Origin: Neoaquamicrobium sediminum
Lineage (GTDB): Bacteria; Pseudomonadota; Alphaproteobacteria; Rhizobiales; Rhizobiaceae
Reading direction: 5' to 3'
DNA length: 64,000 nucleotides
NCBI RefSeq assembly: GCF_013240295.1
Contig: NZ_JABETK010000002.1
Coordinates: 1,550,001-1,614,000 of the forward strand
In this document: piece after piece, positions 53,660 through 63,985 of the stretch
Layout of the letters: every line of letters begins with the position of its first letter
Position numbering within the stretch: position 1 is the first letter of the stretch
The notes under the pieces: generated by a model
Database searches by the model: none
What the model saw: only the letters and a program-made list of their open reading frames with translations
What the model was told of the DNA's origin: nothing
Made by a program: the position numbers and the translations under genes

Positions 53660-54846
53660 TCAGGCTGGCGGGGGCGCGGGTGGCCGTGCCTGTACGTGTT
53701 CCGGCGGAACGGCGACAGCGGTCGTTGTGCGCATCTCGTGCAGCCATTCGCGCCAGATCGCCACCAGCAGCGCCATCAGCACAGGGCCGATGAAGAGCCC
53801 CAGAAAGCCCATCGTCTTCACGCCGCCGATGAGGCCGAAGAATGTCGGCAGGAACGGCAGCTTGATCGGTCCGCCGACCAACCTCGGGCGCAGCGTCTTG
53901 TCGACGATGAAAAGCTCGGTAGCCCCCAAGCGAAAAGCGCCACGCCGGCTACCGGCGAGCCGGAAGCCACCAGATAGACGGACACCAGCGTGAACGACAG
54001 CGGCGCACCGCCCGGCACCAGCGCCATGACACCGGTAATCACGCCCAACGTCACGGGCGACGGCACGCCCGCGATCCAGTAGGCGATGCCAAGCACGATA
54101 CCTTCACCGATGGCGATCAGCGTCATGCCCATGACGGTGGAGCTGATGGTTGCCGGCACAACCCGCGAAATCCGCTCCCAGCGCATCGGCAGGATGCGTT
54201 CACCCAGAGTATCGAGCTGTGCCACGAAATTCTCGCCGTCGCGATAGACGAAAAACAGCGCGATCATCATGAACAGCAGCGTCAAAAGCAGGTCGAAGAG
54301 GCCGGTGCCCGCCGCGAGCACTCCACGATAGATGCTGCCGATATTGGCGCCGCTGACGATTTGCACAAGCTCGCCGATCGCGCCCGGGTGCCCGATATAG
54401 CGATACCACTGCTCGTCGATCCACTGGCCGATGCCCGGAAGTGCCGCCATCCACTCCGGCGTCGTCGAGCCCGTGCGGTTGGTCTCGACCGCCCAGTTGA
54501 ACCACTGCCCGACCTCGGTGATCGTGTAGCTGACCGCGATCACGATCGGCACGATCAGGAAGGTGAGGATCAGCAGGATCGCGACCGTCGCCGCGATTGT
54601 CCGGTTTCCGCCGCAGCGCCGCAGGATGTCGCGATAGATCGGCCAGCTCGCAAAGCCGATCACCATCGCCGCCAGCACCGGCACGAGGAAGCCGTGGAAG
54701 AAATAGATCCCGGCGGCCAGCACAGCCACCAGCAGCCAGCGCGCCGCCGAAATAGGCGGTATGAGGCCGATGCGCGAGGACGCGGTGGTGCCCAGCCAGC
54801 GCGGCTCCTGCGGTTGTTCGATCGGCTTCACGTCGCGAGGGTTCAT
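53660..54846 (-). pseudogene. AI-2E family transporter (permease), frame interrupted
   Basis: The protein reads from about 54846 (MNPRDVKP) through several membrane helices and the AI-2E family motifs YRDGENF and ALVPGGAPLSFTLVSVYL to VALFAWG, then loses frame at the run of five G (53923-53927, minus strand). Restoring one G gives ATELFIVDKTLRPRLVGG and PTFFGLIGGVKTMGFLGLFIGPVL, the conserved C-terminus, to 53660. Repaired length is about 395 aa. The start is uncertain; an in-frame start at 54927 is possible. Substrate unknown. Confidence 0.8.
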
Positions 54847-54994
54847 TGGCAGTGGGCTATCCCGGGAAAAGGGCCTTTTCGTTCGGTACGAGGTGTTTGG
54901 GCCGTAAGCATATCGGTTGTGTGACACCGGCTCTCAAGCCCGGTCAAGTCCGATCGTCGCGCGGCATGCGCGCCTTTAGTCGCGCCTGCGGGCT

Positions 54995-56293
54995 TCAGGG
55001 CATTCTGAAAGCCTCGTAACGAAGGGGCATTCCGGGTCTGATCGTCTCGTCTTCAGGCGGCAGAAGGGCGATACCGTCGGCCGCCGCCATCGCCGAAAGG
55101 TTGGCTGACGAACCGCGTCCCAGCATCTCCACGATCGGCACGCCCGCCTCGCTGCGCCCCGCTATGCGAACCGGCACGAACTCCGTCCGGCCCGCTTTCT
55201 TGCCATACTCGAACCCAGCCACTGCAGGCTGCCAGGCAGGGACGACGTCGCGGAGCCCCGCGACCGTGCGGATCGCCGGCAGCGCGATCTGGCGAAACGT
55301 CACCAGCGCGGCATTCGGGTTGCCGGGAAGGCCGAAGAACACCGCCTGGCCCAGCCTGCCGACCTTGACCGGCTTGCCCGGCCGCATGGCGACCTTCACC
55401 ACCTCCAACGGCGTGCCCTCGTCGCGCATGATCGCCGCGACATGGTCCTCGTCCCCGCCCGATACGCCGCCGGTGGTGACGACCAGATCGCAGGTCGAAG
55501 ATGCCGCGTTCAGCGTCCGCTCCAGCAGCGACCGGTCGTCGGGCACGATGCCGAAATCCTCGACCTGCGCCCATGTCAGCCGCGACAGCATGGCGCGCAG
55601 AACAACCCGGTTGGAGTTGTAGATCTGCCCCGGCGCCAGGGTCTCGCCGGGCTCTCGCAGTTCCGAACCTGTCGAGATCAGGCCGATACGCACCTTGCGA
55701 AAAAGGGATACGCTGCTCACACCAGCCCCCGCCAGCAGCGCGAGCTTTTGCGGCGATAGCGCCTCGCCGCTGGAGGCCAGCAGCGCCCCGCGTTCCACAT
55801 CCTCGCCCGCCAGACGGATGTTCTCGCCCGCCCGCGGCCGTTTGCCTGAAATCTTGACCTGATCGCCGTCGCGCTTGCAGCGTTCCTGCATCACGACTGC
55901 GTCGAAGCCCTCTGGCACTGGCGCACCGGTGAAGATGCGCAGGGTCTGAGGCTCGCCGGGCGTCGAGCCCTGCAAGCTCGCACCAGCGGCGATCCGGCCG
56001 GCGACGGGCAAGGTCCACGGCTCGTCTCCCGCGAGGTCACCAAGCCGCACCGCGTAGCCATCCATCGCCGAATTGTCGAAGGCCGGCACCGCCATCGGCG
56101 AGATGACGTCTGCTGCAAGCACCCTGCCCTGCGCGTCCACAAGATCGATCGTTTCGGTCTCGGCGACCGCGCCAGCGATCGCCACGGCGCGCGCTGCGGC
56201 AATATCGGGCGAGACCGGCCGCGACGCGTCACCGGCCAAACAGGTCTCTTCCGATAAGGGTTCGGTTTCGCTCATGGGGTTCGGTTCGGGCAT
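54995..56293 (-). CDS. moeA: Molybdopterin molybdotransferase (MoeA)
   Basis: 432 aa. SPMAVPAFDNSAMDGYAV near residue 65 is the MoeA signature, RIFTGAPVPEGFDAVVMQE follows, and the MoCF-binding domain has STGSEL, NSNR and TTGGVSGGDEDHV. FFGLPGNPNAALVTF is the conserved insertion-step motif. It inserts molybdate into adenylylated molybdopterin. ATG 56293 is used; a TTG at 56302 and an ATG at 56275 are alternatives. The related mobA gene is at 63243, separated by the tct genes. Confidence 0.9.
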   Translation of the reverse strand: MPEPNPMSETEPLSEETCLAGDASRPVSPDIAAARAVAIAGAVAETETIDLVDAQGRVLAADVISPMAVPAFDNSAMDGYAVRLGDLAGDEPWTLPVAGRIAAGASLQGSTPGEPQTLRIFTGAPVPEGFDAVVMQERCKRDGDQVKISGKRPRAGENIRLAGEDVERGALLASSGEALSPQKLALLAGAGVSSVSLFRKVRIGLISTGSELREPGETLAPGQIYNSNRVVLRAMLSRLTWAQVEDFGIVPDDRSLLERTLNAASSTCDLVVTTGGVSGGDEDHVAAIMRDEGTPLEVVKVAMRPGKPVKVGRLGQAVFFGLPGNPNAALVTFRQIALPAIRTVAGLRDVVPAWQPAVAGFEYGKKAGRTEFVPVRIAGRSEAGVPIVEMLGRGSSANLSAMAAADGIALLPPEDETIRPGMPLRYEAFRMP

Positions 56294-56389
56294 CGCTTTC
56301 AAGACAATGGCGCACCGCGTGCTCGCGATGCGCCATATCTTGTTACAGGCGGTGTTCGCCCCGGTCCATCAGGCGATGCAATATCAGCC

Positions 56390-57919
56390 TCAGTCCCCGT
56401 CCATCGCAAAGGCGGTGTTTGCGCCTTTCGGCTGCATCGCGCGCCAGATCACAGGCCCCAGCACCGCCGCGAATGCGATCGCGTAGATCGTCAGTGCGAT
56501 CGGCGAGGTGAACAGGAACGTCCAGTCGCCGCGATTGATCATCAGGCCGCGCCTAAGCTGCTCCTCGGCCAGCGGACCGAGGATCGTCCCCACCAGCACC
56601 GGCGCCAGCGGATAGCCGAAGCGGCGCATCAGGAAGCCCAGCAACCCGAACGCAAGCAGCAGCACCAGCGCGAAGACCGACCCTTCCGCCCCCACGATGC
56701 CCAGCGTCGCGAAGGTGAGGATGCCGGCATAGAGCCACGGGCGCGGGATCATCAGTAGCTTCACCCACACGCCGACGAAGGGCAGGTTGAGCACGACCAG
56801 CATCAGATTGGCGATAAACAGGCTGGCAACCAGCCCCCAGACGATGTCCGGGTTGTTGGTGAACAGCAGCGGACCCGGCTGCAGCCCGTACTGCTGGAAG
56901 CCGGCCAGCATGATTGCCGCGGTCGCCGAGGTCGGAAGGCCCAGCGTCAGCAGCGGGATCAGCGTGCCGGCAGCCGAGGCATTGTTGGCGGCCTCCGGCC
57001 CCGCGACGCCCTCGATTGCGCCCTTCGGCCCCTCGAATTCCTCCTTGGCCACGCCTTTCGCCGTCTTGCGCTCGGTCGAATAGGACAGGAAAGTCGGGAT
57101 TTCGGCGCCGCCCGTCGGCAAAGGCCCGAAGCTGAAGCCCAGCAGCGTGCCGCGAATATAGGGTCGGATGCAGCGCTTGAGGTCGGCAAGTGTCAGCCAG
57201 ACCGAGCCTTTGATGGCCTCGACCTTCTCGCCGATATTGTGCTTCTGCGAGGCGATGTAGAGCGTCTCGCCGACCGCGAACAGGCCGACCGCCACGATGG
57301 CGATCGAGATGTTGTCGCGCAGTTCAGCGACCCCGAATGCAAGCCGCGCCTGCCCGGTCAGCTTGTCGATGCCGACGAGGCCGATGGCAAGCCCGAGAAA
57401 CAGCGCCGTCAGGCCCCGGATGATCGAGCCGCCGAACGCCGCCGAAACGGTCATGAACGACAGCACCATCAGCGCGAAATATTCCGCCGGGCCAAACGAC
57501 AAGGCCACCATCACCATGAAGGGCGCGACCACAGCCAGCCCCAGCGTCGCGAAGCTGCCGCCGAAGAACGAGCCGATCGCGGCAGCACCCAGCGCTTTGC
57601 CGCCGCGCCCATCGCGGGCCATCTTGTTGCCCTCGACGGCGGTCATGATCGATGCGGTTTCGCCGGGCGTGTTGAGCAGGATCGACGAGATCGCACCGCC
57701 ATACATGCCGCCATAATAGATGCCGGCGAACATGATGAGCGAGCCGGTGGCGCCGAAGGAAAGGCTGACGGGCAGCAGCAGCGCCACTGTCAGCGCAGGG
57801 CCGATGCCCGGCATCACGCCGACGGCCGTGCCGAGGATCACGCCGATCAGCGCGAACAGCAGGTTCATCGGCTCGATTGCGACCGCAAGTCCGTTCAGGA
57901 GAAGCGAGAATGTATCCAT
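56390..57919 (-). CDS. tctA: Tripartite tricarboxylate transporter large subunit (TctA)
   Basis: 509 aa, about 12 membrane helices. [40 protein letters not shown] and [21 protein letters not shown] are the TctA signature blocks. It is the large permease of a TTT importer for tricarboxylates or related acids. It is last in tctC-tctB-tctA on the minus strand. Confidence 0.94.
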   Translation of the reverse strand: MDTFSLLLNGLAVAIEPMNLLFALIGVILGTAVGVMPGIGPALTVALLLPVSLSFGATGSLIMFAGIYYGGMYGGAISSILLNTPGETASIMTAVEGNKMARDGRGGKALGAAAIGSFFGGSFATLGLAVVAPFMVMVALSFGPAEYFALMVLSFMTVSAAFGGSIIRGLTALFLGLAIGLVGIDKLTGQARLAFGVAELRDNISIAIVAVGLFAVGETLYIASQKHNIGEKVEAIKGSVWLTLADLKRCIRPYIRGTLLGFSFGPLPTGGAEIPTFLSYSTERKTAKGVAKEEFEGPKGAIEGVAGPEAANNASAAGTLIPLLTLGLPTSATAAIMLAGFQQYGLQPGPLLFTNNPDIVWGLVASLFIANLMLVVLNLPFVGVWVKLLMIPRPWLYAGILTFATLGIVGAEGSVFALVLLLAFGLLGFLMRRFGYPLAPVLVGTILGPLAEEQLRRGLMINRGDWTFLFTSPIALTIYAIAFAAVLGPVIWRAMQPKGANTAFAMDGD

Positions 57920-57934
57920 GACGCTTTGCCTTCC

Positions 57935-58471
57935 TTAGCGGCGGAACGGGCTGTCGATCAGCCGTTCAAGCGGTCCGGCCCTCAGGGAAAGCCCGAGGCC
58001 GTGGCGGAACAGGATGTAGAGAAGCGCCGAGATGCAAACGCCGACGAGAACGGTGAACCACACAGGCCTGCGCCCCATGCCGCGCGCCGAAAGACCGAAC
58101 AGCGCGCCGGAGGCCAGAATGAAGCCCGCCCCGATGCTCAGCAGCGTGATTTCGGCAACGACGGCGCCGACGATCCAGCCCACCGGCGGCCAGTTCATCT
58201 CCGAACGCTCCGGAAACTCGCTCAGGATCGCAAGCCGCACTGTCAGGAAGCCGAACACGACAAGCCCGGCCGCCACCACATAGGGAAAGATTTCCGGGCC
58301 GACCTGGGCATAGTTGCGCCTGGCCGGGTAACTGGACGCATCCCACCAGATCAGGATCGCCAGCGCGAATAGACCTAGAGCAATTGCGAGCCCTGCCAGA
58401 TCACGGCCGGTGGTGTGCTGCGGCTCGGAGGGGAGCCGGCTCTCGCCGGCTCCTTCTGTCTCGGTGGACAT
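57935..58471 (-). CDS. tctB: Tripartite tricarboxylate transporter small subunit (TctB)
   Basis: 178 aa, four membrane helices (LAIALGLFALAILIWWDASSYP, IFPYVVAAGLVVFGFLTVRL and two C-terminal). It matches the small membrane subunit of TTT importers, which is poorly conserved, by length and position between tctC and tctA. A 20-residue hydrophilic N-terminus is unusual but common in rhizobial copies. Confidence 0.88.
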   Translation of the reverse strand: MSTETEGAGESRLPSEPQHTTGRDLAGLAIALGLFALAILIWWDASSYPARRNYAQVGPEIFPYVVAAGLVVFGFLTVRLAILSEFPERSEMNWPPVGWIVGAVVAEITLLSIGAGFILASGALFGLSARGMGRRPVWFTVLVGVCISALLYILFRHGLGLSLRAGPLERLIDSPFRR

Positions 58472-58482
58472 CGCTGTCTCCC

Positions 58483-59433
58483 TTACTGGGTGATGCCCAG
58501 CTCTCCAAGGATAGCGCCGGTCTGCTCGATCTCGCCCTTCAGGTATTCGGCGAAATCAGGACCGTCGAGATAGGTGTTTACCCAGCCCTTGGTCTCCAGT
58601 TCCTTGTTCCAGGCATCGGATTCGGCCATCGTGCGAATGGTGGAGATCAGCGCGTCGCGCTGCTCGTCGCTCAGCCCCGGCGCGCCGGCGATCATGCGCC
58701 AGTTCTGTACGTCGACGTCGAAGCCCTGCTCGACGAAGGTCGGCGCGTCCAGATAGGACTGGCGCTCCGGCGCTGTGATGCCGATCACCTTCAGCGCGCC
58801 CGCCTCGATCTGCGCCGAGAACTCGCTGTAACCGGAGACGCCAACGGTAACCTGGTTGCCGAGCAGCGCGGCCAGCGCCTCGCCGCCGCCGGAATAGGGA
58901 ATGTAGTTGATCGCCGCGGGATCGGCGCCTGCCGCCTTGGCGAACATGCCGGCCGCGATATGGTCGACGCCACCGGCGGAGCCGCCCGCCCACGTCACGG
59001 CGCCCGGATCGTTGCGCAGCGCCTCGGCAAGCTGTTCGGCATTGTCGATCTCGCTGTTGGCCGGAGCGACCACCACGACATATTCACCGGTAAGCCGCGC
59101 GATCGGGGTGACGTCGGCAAGGCTCACTGGCGAATCGTTGGCTATGATGGCGCCGACCATCACATAGCCGCCGACGATGGTGGCCGATCCGTCCCCGTTC
59201 GAGTTGTTGACGAACTGCTGCAGGCCGATGGTGCCGCCGGCGCCGCCGACATTCTCTACCTGGATGTTGGAGACGAGGCCCTCGGACTGCAGCGTCGACT
59301 GGATCGTGCGCGCGGTCTGGTCCCAGCCGCCGCCTGGCGCTGCCGGCGCCATGATCTTCAATTCGGAAAGCTGCGCGAAGGCGGACGTTGCGGAAAGCAG
59401 CCCGACGGCTGCGGCAAGCGCGAAAATTCTCAT
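58483..59433 (-). CDS. tctC: Tripartite tricarboxylate transporter binding protein (TctC)
   Basis: 316 aa. Signal peptide residues 1-20 (ending AFAQ). [16 protein letters not shown] and [16 protein letters not shown] are the TctC ligand motifs, and [20 protein letters not shown] follows. It binds the carboxylate in the periplasm. It is the first gene of the tct operon and is separated from the kinase gene by a long inverted repeat. Confidence 0.93.
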   Translation of the reverse strand: MRIFALAAAVGLLSATSAFAQLSELKIMAPAAPGGGWDQTARTIQSTLQSEGLVSNIQVENVGGAGGTIGLQQFVNNSNGDGSATIVGGYVMVGAIIANDSPVSLADVTPIARLTGEYVVVVAPANSEIDNAEQLAEALRNDPGAVTWAGGSAGGVDHIAAGMFAKAAGADPAAINYIPYSGGGEALAALLGNQVTVGVSGYSEFSAQIEAGALKVIGITAPERQSYLDAPTFVEQGFDVDVQNWRMIAGAPGLSDEQRDALISTIRTMAESDAWNKELETKGWVNTYLDGPDFAEYLKGEIEQTGAILGELGITQ

Positions 59434-59541
59434 GATGTCCTCCCAGACAATGCTGTCATGACGGCCGCGTGCGGCCAGCCGGTATCCTCCCGGTTGCGCG
59501 CATCCTAGCAGCCGAACCTGTCATCCGCCTGTCACCGTCTT

Positions 59542-59690
59542 TCAGAGATCGTTTGAGAAGTCGCTCCGGCGAGGCAGGTGACGCGGGTTTCGAGAACCAA
59601 AGCGGAGCGTACTTTTAGGTACGTGAGCATCGGACGCGCAGAAAACCGCGTCAGATGCCTGCCGGTGTAGACTTATCGGACGATCTCTCA
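59542..59690. repeat. Long imperfect inverted repeat, palindromic intergenic element
   Basis: The left arm (about 59542-59591) and right arm (about 59641-59690) pair over nearly 50 bases: AGAGATCGT with ACGATCTCT, GGCAG with CTGCC, TGACGCGGGTTTC with GAAAACCGCGTCA. The 50-bp interior contains a small hairpin, CGTAC TTTTAG GTACG. The right arm overlaps the last codon of the kinase gene. The sequence resembles palindromic elements found repeatedly in rhizobial intergenic regions (from memory, not searched). It may end the kinase transcript. Confidence 0.75.
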
Positions 59691-62154
59691 GCGGGGTGAG
59701 ACGATCTCGCGCCATGTCGCCAGGAAACGGCTGCGCCGCTGCTGGTCGAGCGAAACCAGCAGCGATGGCCCAAGCGCCAGCGGCTGGACCGCCCCCTGCC
59801 GCGCGCCGAGATCGCCTCGGAGGTGAACGGCCCGGTCGAGCCGGGCACGATTGAGCCGAGCGCCGCGTCGCCAGCCGAGATCGCCTGCCCCTGCGGCGAT
59901 AGCGCGAAATCGACAAACGCCCGGGCAAGGTCCGGCTCGGATGCGTCGCGCGGGATCAGCATCGTGCGGGTCAGCACCAGCACGTAGTCGTCCGGCACGA
60001 TGATGCCGATCTCGGCGCCCGCGCCTGTCGCGCCAGTGCATAGGAACCGAGAACGTTGTAGCCGAGCGCCAGATCGCCCCGCGCGACCCGGTCGAGAATA
60101 TCCGGGCTCGACCCGCTCAGATGCACGCCGATCCGCCCGAATGCGGTCGCAAGCCGCCAGAAGTTCGACGAGATGAGCTGGTCCTGCGCGGCCAGCAGGT
60201 AGCCGACGCCGCTCTTGGCGATGTCGTAGGTGCCGACCAGCCCGCGAAAGCGTTCCGGCTGCTCCTCCAGCAGCTCAGCAAGCCGCAGATGCGTGCGCGG
60301 CAGCTCCTCTTCGCGCACGAGATCGGGATTGTAGATGATGACGGCCGGCTCGAAGGTGAAGCCGATCACCTCGCCGCGCCACTGCGCCCAGCCCGGCACC
60401 GATTGCAGGTACTGCGAGGGATGGGCGAGCGCGTGGCCGTCATTGGCAAGCTTGAGTTGCAGATCAGCCGCCGAAGAGATCATCAGGTCCGGCTTCGGCG
60501 CGATGCTGCCGCGGAGGAACTCCTCGTACATCACCAGCGTGTCGGTCTCCCGGTAGATCACCTCGACATCGGGCCGCACTTGCTGGAAACCCTCTACGAA
60601 CCGCGCGAAAAGCGGCGTGTCGGTCGTGCCGACGATCGTCAGCGAGCGCGCACCCTCGGCCGGTGGCTGCGGGGCGGGATAGCGGTTCTCCGCCGCCTCG
60701 CCCTGCCCCGGCACAAGCACCAGCGCGGCGGCAAGAAGCGTCGCCCCGGCGACAGCCGCCGCGGCCGTGTGCGCGGCCGGCTTCCTGCGGCGCAGCGGCA
60801 GCGTGATCTCCACCGTCAGCCCGCCGCCGTCGCGGTCTGCCAAGCGGAGGCTGCCGCCATGCGAATCGACGACACGCTTGACGATGGCGAGCCCCAGTCC
60901 CGAGCCCGTCTTGCCTTCCCCGGCGCTGCCCCGCTTGAAACGTTGAAGCACCGTTTCCTTCTCCGGATCGGGAATGCCCGGTCCCCGGTCGCTAACCGAA
61001 AGCAGCACGGTACCCGGCTGGGGCGACGCCGCTGCGATCTCGACCGGCCCCGCCGAATAGAGCATCGCGTTGTCGACCACGTTGCGCAGCATCTCGCGCA
61101 TCACCACCCGGTCGGCAAACAGCTCAGCCGCACCGGCGTCCTCCTCGACCGACACCGACAGCCGTGCCGCAGCCGCCGGATCGAGCCGCTGCCGCACCTC
61201 GTCGATCAGCGCGTCGACGCTGGTAGGCCGCGCATCGCGCATGTCCAGCCGGTGCGAGATCGTTGCGTCCATCAGGAGCTGCGAGACGAGCTGGCTTGCC
61301 TGCGCAGCACTCTGGTGGATGCGCGAGACCCGCGCGCGCAGCTTCTCCGGGTCCGGCTCGTCCATGGCGATCTCGGCCTGCGCGCGAAGCGAGGCCAGCG
61401 GCGTGCGCACCTCGTGCGCGGCCTCGCTCACCAGTCCGCTCAGCCGTTCTATCGCCAGCCGCAGCCGGTCGGTGAAGCCGTTCAGCGCAACGACGAGCTG
61501 GCTGACTTCCGCCGGCACCGGCACCGAAACCGGCGACAGGTCGTCGGGCGAGCGCGCGCGCAGCTCCTGCTCCAGCGTGGAGAGCGGCGCGAAGGTACGG
61601 CCAAGGCCGAACCAGACGATGCCGATCGCCAGCAGCGTCAACGCGGCCAGCGGCAGCATCGCGTTGGAAAGGATTTCGGCCGAAAGCAGTTCGCGCTCGT
61701 TCTGCGTCTCCGCCACGCGGATCGTCACCCAGGCGGCCTCGTCCGCCGACGAGATCAGCCGTCCGAGGCTCACCAGCCGCAGCGTCTCGCCGCGATAATC
61801 GAGGTCCTGGAAGACCGGCTCGGCCGAATCGGCCGGAGGCAGGTCGTTGGCGAGGTCGTCATAGCCGGTCACCAGCACGCCGTCGGGTGCCCTGACCGTG
61901 TAAAACAGCCTGTCGCTGCCCGAAAACATCGCGAATGAAGCGAACGGCAGCTCGACCAGCACCGTCTCGTCCTCGATCTGCACCGCGCCCGCGATCGTCA
62001 GCGCGGACGCAGCCAGCAGCCGGTCGAAGGCCCGGTCGGCCGCGCGCTCCGCGTAATCGTTGATGAAGGCGGCGAGCGCCACCGCGGCGACCAGCAGCAG
62101 CGAGACGGCCAGCGCGAAGATACGCCGGCGGATCGAGAACGCGCTATTTGCCAT
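59688..62154 (-). pseudogene. Fused sensor histidine kinase (TctE-like) and periplasmic binding domain (PgtC/AfuA-like), frame interrupted twice
   Basis: Residues 10-31 and 165-186 are membrane helices around a periplasmic TctE-type sensor. HAMP follows, then HisKA with the phospho-accepting His247 (SEAAHEVRTPLASL), and HATPase with DNAMLY, SDRGPGIPD and GSGLGLAIV. A third helix (462-482) returns the chain to the periplasm, where residues 500-822 form a bacterial substrate-binding domain (TDTPLFARFVEGF, EEFLRG, GYLLAAQDQL). Two missing bases, near 60018-60026 and near 59800, break the last part; repaired it ends EIVSPR at 59688, 822 aa. The separate kinase PgtB and binding protein PgtC of enteric phosphoglycerate systems are the nearest known parallel. 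It overlaps tctD by 11 bp. Confidence 0.82.
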
Positions 62155-62824
62155 CGCCGCCCGCTGCCCGCGCCAGATAACCGACGCCCCGCACCGTCTC
62201 GATTTCCAGCCGAGAACCTTCCAGCTTGCGACGCAGGCGCGAGACCTGAAGCTCGAGCGCGTTGACCGAGACGTCCTCGTCGAAATTGAAGAGCTGCGCC
62301 ATCAGCCGTTCCTTGGCCACCACCTGCCCCACCCGCGCGAGCAGGATTTCGAGCAGACGGAACTCGCGCCGCCCCAGCTCGACCTTGCGTCCGCCGACAC
62401 TCACGAAGCCGTTGGCGAGATCGACAGTTACGTCGCCCACCGTGGCAAGGCTCGTCACCTGCCCCGCCGGGCGGCGCATCAGCACCCGCAGGCGCGCTTC
62501 CAGCTCGCGCAGGTCGAACGGCTTGACCAGATAGTCGTCGGCCCCGCGATCGAGCAGGCTCACCTTGTCGTCGATCTCCGCGCGCGCCGTCATCACCAGA
62601 ACCGGTGTCTCCGACTTGCGGCCCCGCAGTTCGCCAAGGATCGAGATTCCGTCGCGGCCGGGCAGCGTCAGATCGAGCGCCACCACGTCGAACGTCTCGC
62701 TGGCGGCCACCTCGATCGCATCGTCGCCGTTGCGCAGCCACTCGACGGAATGGCCGGCATCGCGCAGCCGGCGCTCGATCGCCTCGCCGAGATCCTCGTT
62801 GTCCTCCACCAGCAATATGCGCAT
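62144..62824 (-). CDS. tctD: OmpR-family response regulator (TctD-like)
   Basis: 226 aa. The receiver domain has the acidic pair in VEDNEDLGE, the phospho-acceptor Asp51 in VALDLTLPGRDG, and Lys in LVKPFDLREL. The OmpR winged helix ends VSRLRRKLEGSRLEIETVRGVGYLA. ATG 62824 gives the normal start MRILLVED; an extension to 62869 is not needed. It is the partner of the fused kinase and by context activates tctCBA. Confidence 0.92.
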   Translation of the reverse strand: MRILLVEDNEDLGEAIERRLRDAGHSVEWLRNGDDAIEVAASETFDVVALDLTLPGRDGISILGELRGRKSETPVLVMTARAEIDDKVSLLDRGADDYLVKPFDLRELEARLRVLMRRPAGQVTSLATVGDVTVDLANGFVSVGGRKVELGRREFRLLEILLARVGQVVAKERLMAQLFNFDEDVSVNALELQVSRLRRKLEGSRLEIETVRGVGYLARAAGGDGK

Positions 62825-62991
62825 CGTCGTCGCACCGCCCTCCTCCGGCGTAGCGGGAGACAATCGCACCTGCGGCCCTCAGCTTCAACGCACCCCCACA
62901 CGTTTTGCGCAACGATGGTCTTGTGTGCGCCGCGATTGATTGTCAGAACGTTGCCAGCCGTTTCCTTTCCGCATGCGCCAAGGGACAGACA

Positions 62992-63240
62992 ATGGAAAAC
63001 GACCTCGAAAGATACGCCATCGCCATCATCGTCGTGTTCGGTGCATTGGCCGTAGGCGGGCTGATGGCGGCCGGCATCGCCGCCGGCGACCGCAGCACCT
63101 TCCTTTACGCGCTCGGCGCCGCCACGGCCGCGTGGGTTGCGGGCTATGCGATGGTCTTCGGTTTGCCTCGCCTTCTTGCCGTGCTCATCCTTGTCGCGGT
63201 GGTCATGGCCATCGCCTCGACCGTCGCCTTCATCACCTGA
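62992..63240 (+). CDS. Small membrane protein, unknown
   Basis: 82 aa, with three hydrophobic segments (IAIIVVFGALAVGGLMAAGIAA, then two near 42-60 and 62-80) and a charged N-terminus. No family is recognised. The ATG at 62992 has AAGGGACAG upstream. It is divergent from tctD and convergent with mobA (2 bp apart). An extension of the frame to 62905 is not supported. Confidence 0.65.
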   Translation: MENDLERYAIAIIVVFGALAVGGLMAAGIAAGDRSTFLYALGAATAAWVAGYAMVFGLPRLLAVLILVAVVMAIASTVAFIT

Positions 63241-63242
63241 GT

Positions 63243-63890
63243 TCAGGCAGGATTCGAGGCAAGCAGCGCGCGCGCGCGCTCAAGGTCGTCGGGCGTGTTG
63301 ACGTTGAAGAACGGATCCGTGCCCTCCCCGGCAGCAAACTGCGCAACGGCAGCGTCGTGATTCTGCGCCCATGTGGCGACCTTGCGGTCCCCGCGCTCCA
63401 GCGCGGCCCGCAAATCCCCGCGCAATGCCACCGGCCAAAGGCCGAAGGTCGGATGAAGCCGCTGCACACCCTCGCCATCGACGGAGGCCGCCAGAGCCAG
63501 CCCACCGCCGCCGGCGTCCCGCAGACGTTCGGCGAGGTCGTCCGGCATGAACGGCGTATCCCCTGCGGCCGAAACCAGCGAATCGCCGCCACGCGCGGCC
63601 GCCCACTCCATCCCGGCCAGAATGCCAGCCAGCGGCCCCGGCAGGCCGCCAATCGTGTCGGCAATCACCGGAAGGCCGAAACGCGCAAAGCGGGCCGGGT
63701 CGCCATTGGCGTTGATGGCCAGCGCCGCGCACTGCGGTCGCAGCCGGGCGATCACATGGTCGAGCAGCGTCGTTTCGCCCAGCGCCAGCAGCGCCTTGTC
63801 ACCGCCGCCCATACGGGAAGCGCGGCCACCCGCAAGGATCACGCCCAGAGTTTCAGCCAAATGCGCCTCCGTTTGACGTCTCATCGCCAT
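63243..63890 (-). CDS. mobA: Molybdenum cofactor guanylyltransferase (MobA)
   Basis: 215 aa. VILAGGRASRMGGGDKALLALG is the nucleotide-binding motif (residues about 14-35), VSAAGDTPFMP carries the metal Asp, and FFNVNTPDDLERA ends the fold. It attaches GMP to molybdopterin, making the bis-MGD form used by DMSO-reductase-family enzymes. The ATG at 63890 is chosen; a longer frame to 63974 is open. It works downstream of MoeA in the same pathway. Confidence 0.88.
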   Translation of the reverse strand: MAMRRQTEAHLAETLGVILAGGRASRMGGGDKALLALGETTLLDHVIARLRPQCAALAINANGDPARFARFGLPVIADTIGGLPGPLAGILAGMEWAAARGGDSLVSAAGDTPFMPDDLAERLRDAGGGGLALAASVDGEGVQRLHPTFGLWPVALRGDLRAALERGDRKVATWAQNHDAAVAQFAAGEGTDPFFNVNTPDDLERARALLASNPA

Positions 63891-63985
63891 TGAGCACGGC
63901 CCATCCGAGGCCGGCAAGCCGCAAGGGGAACGATCGCCGTTTGCGTCCGTTGCGGGGACAGGGTGGGGCAGCAAGGGAGAAGATC

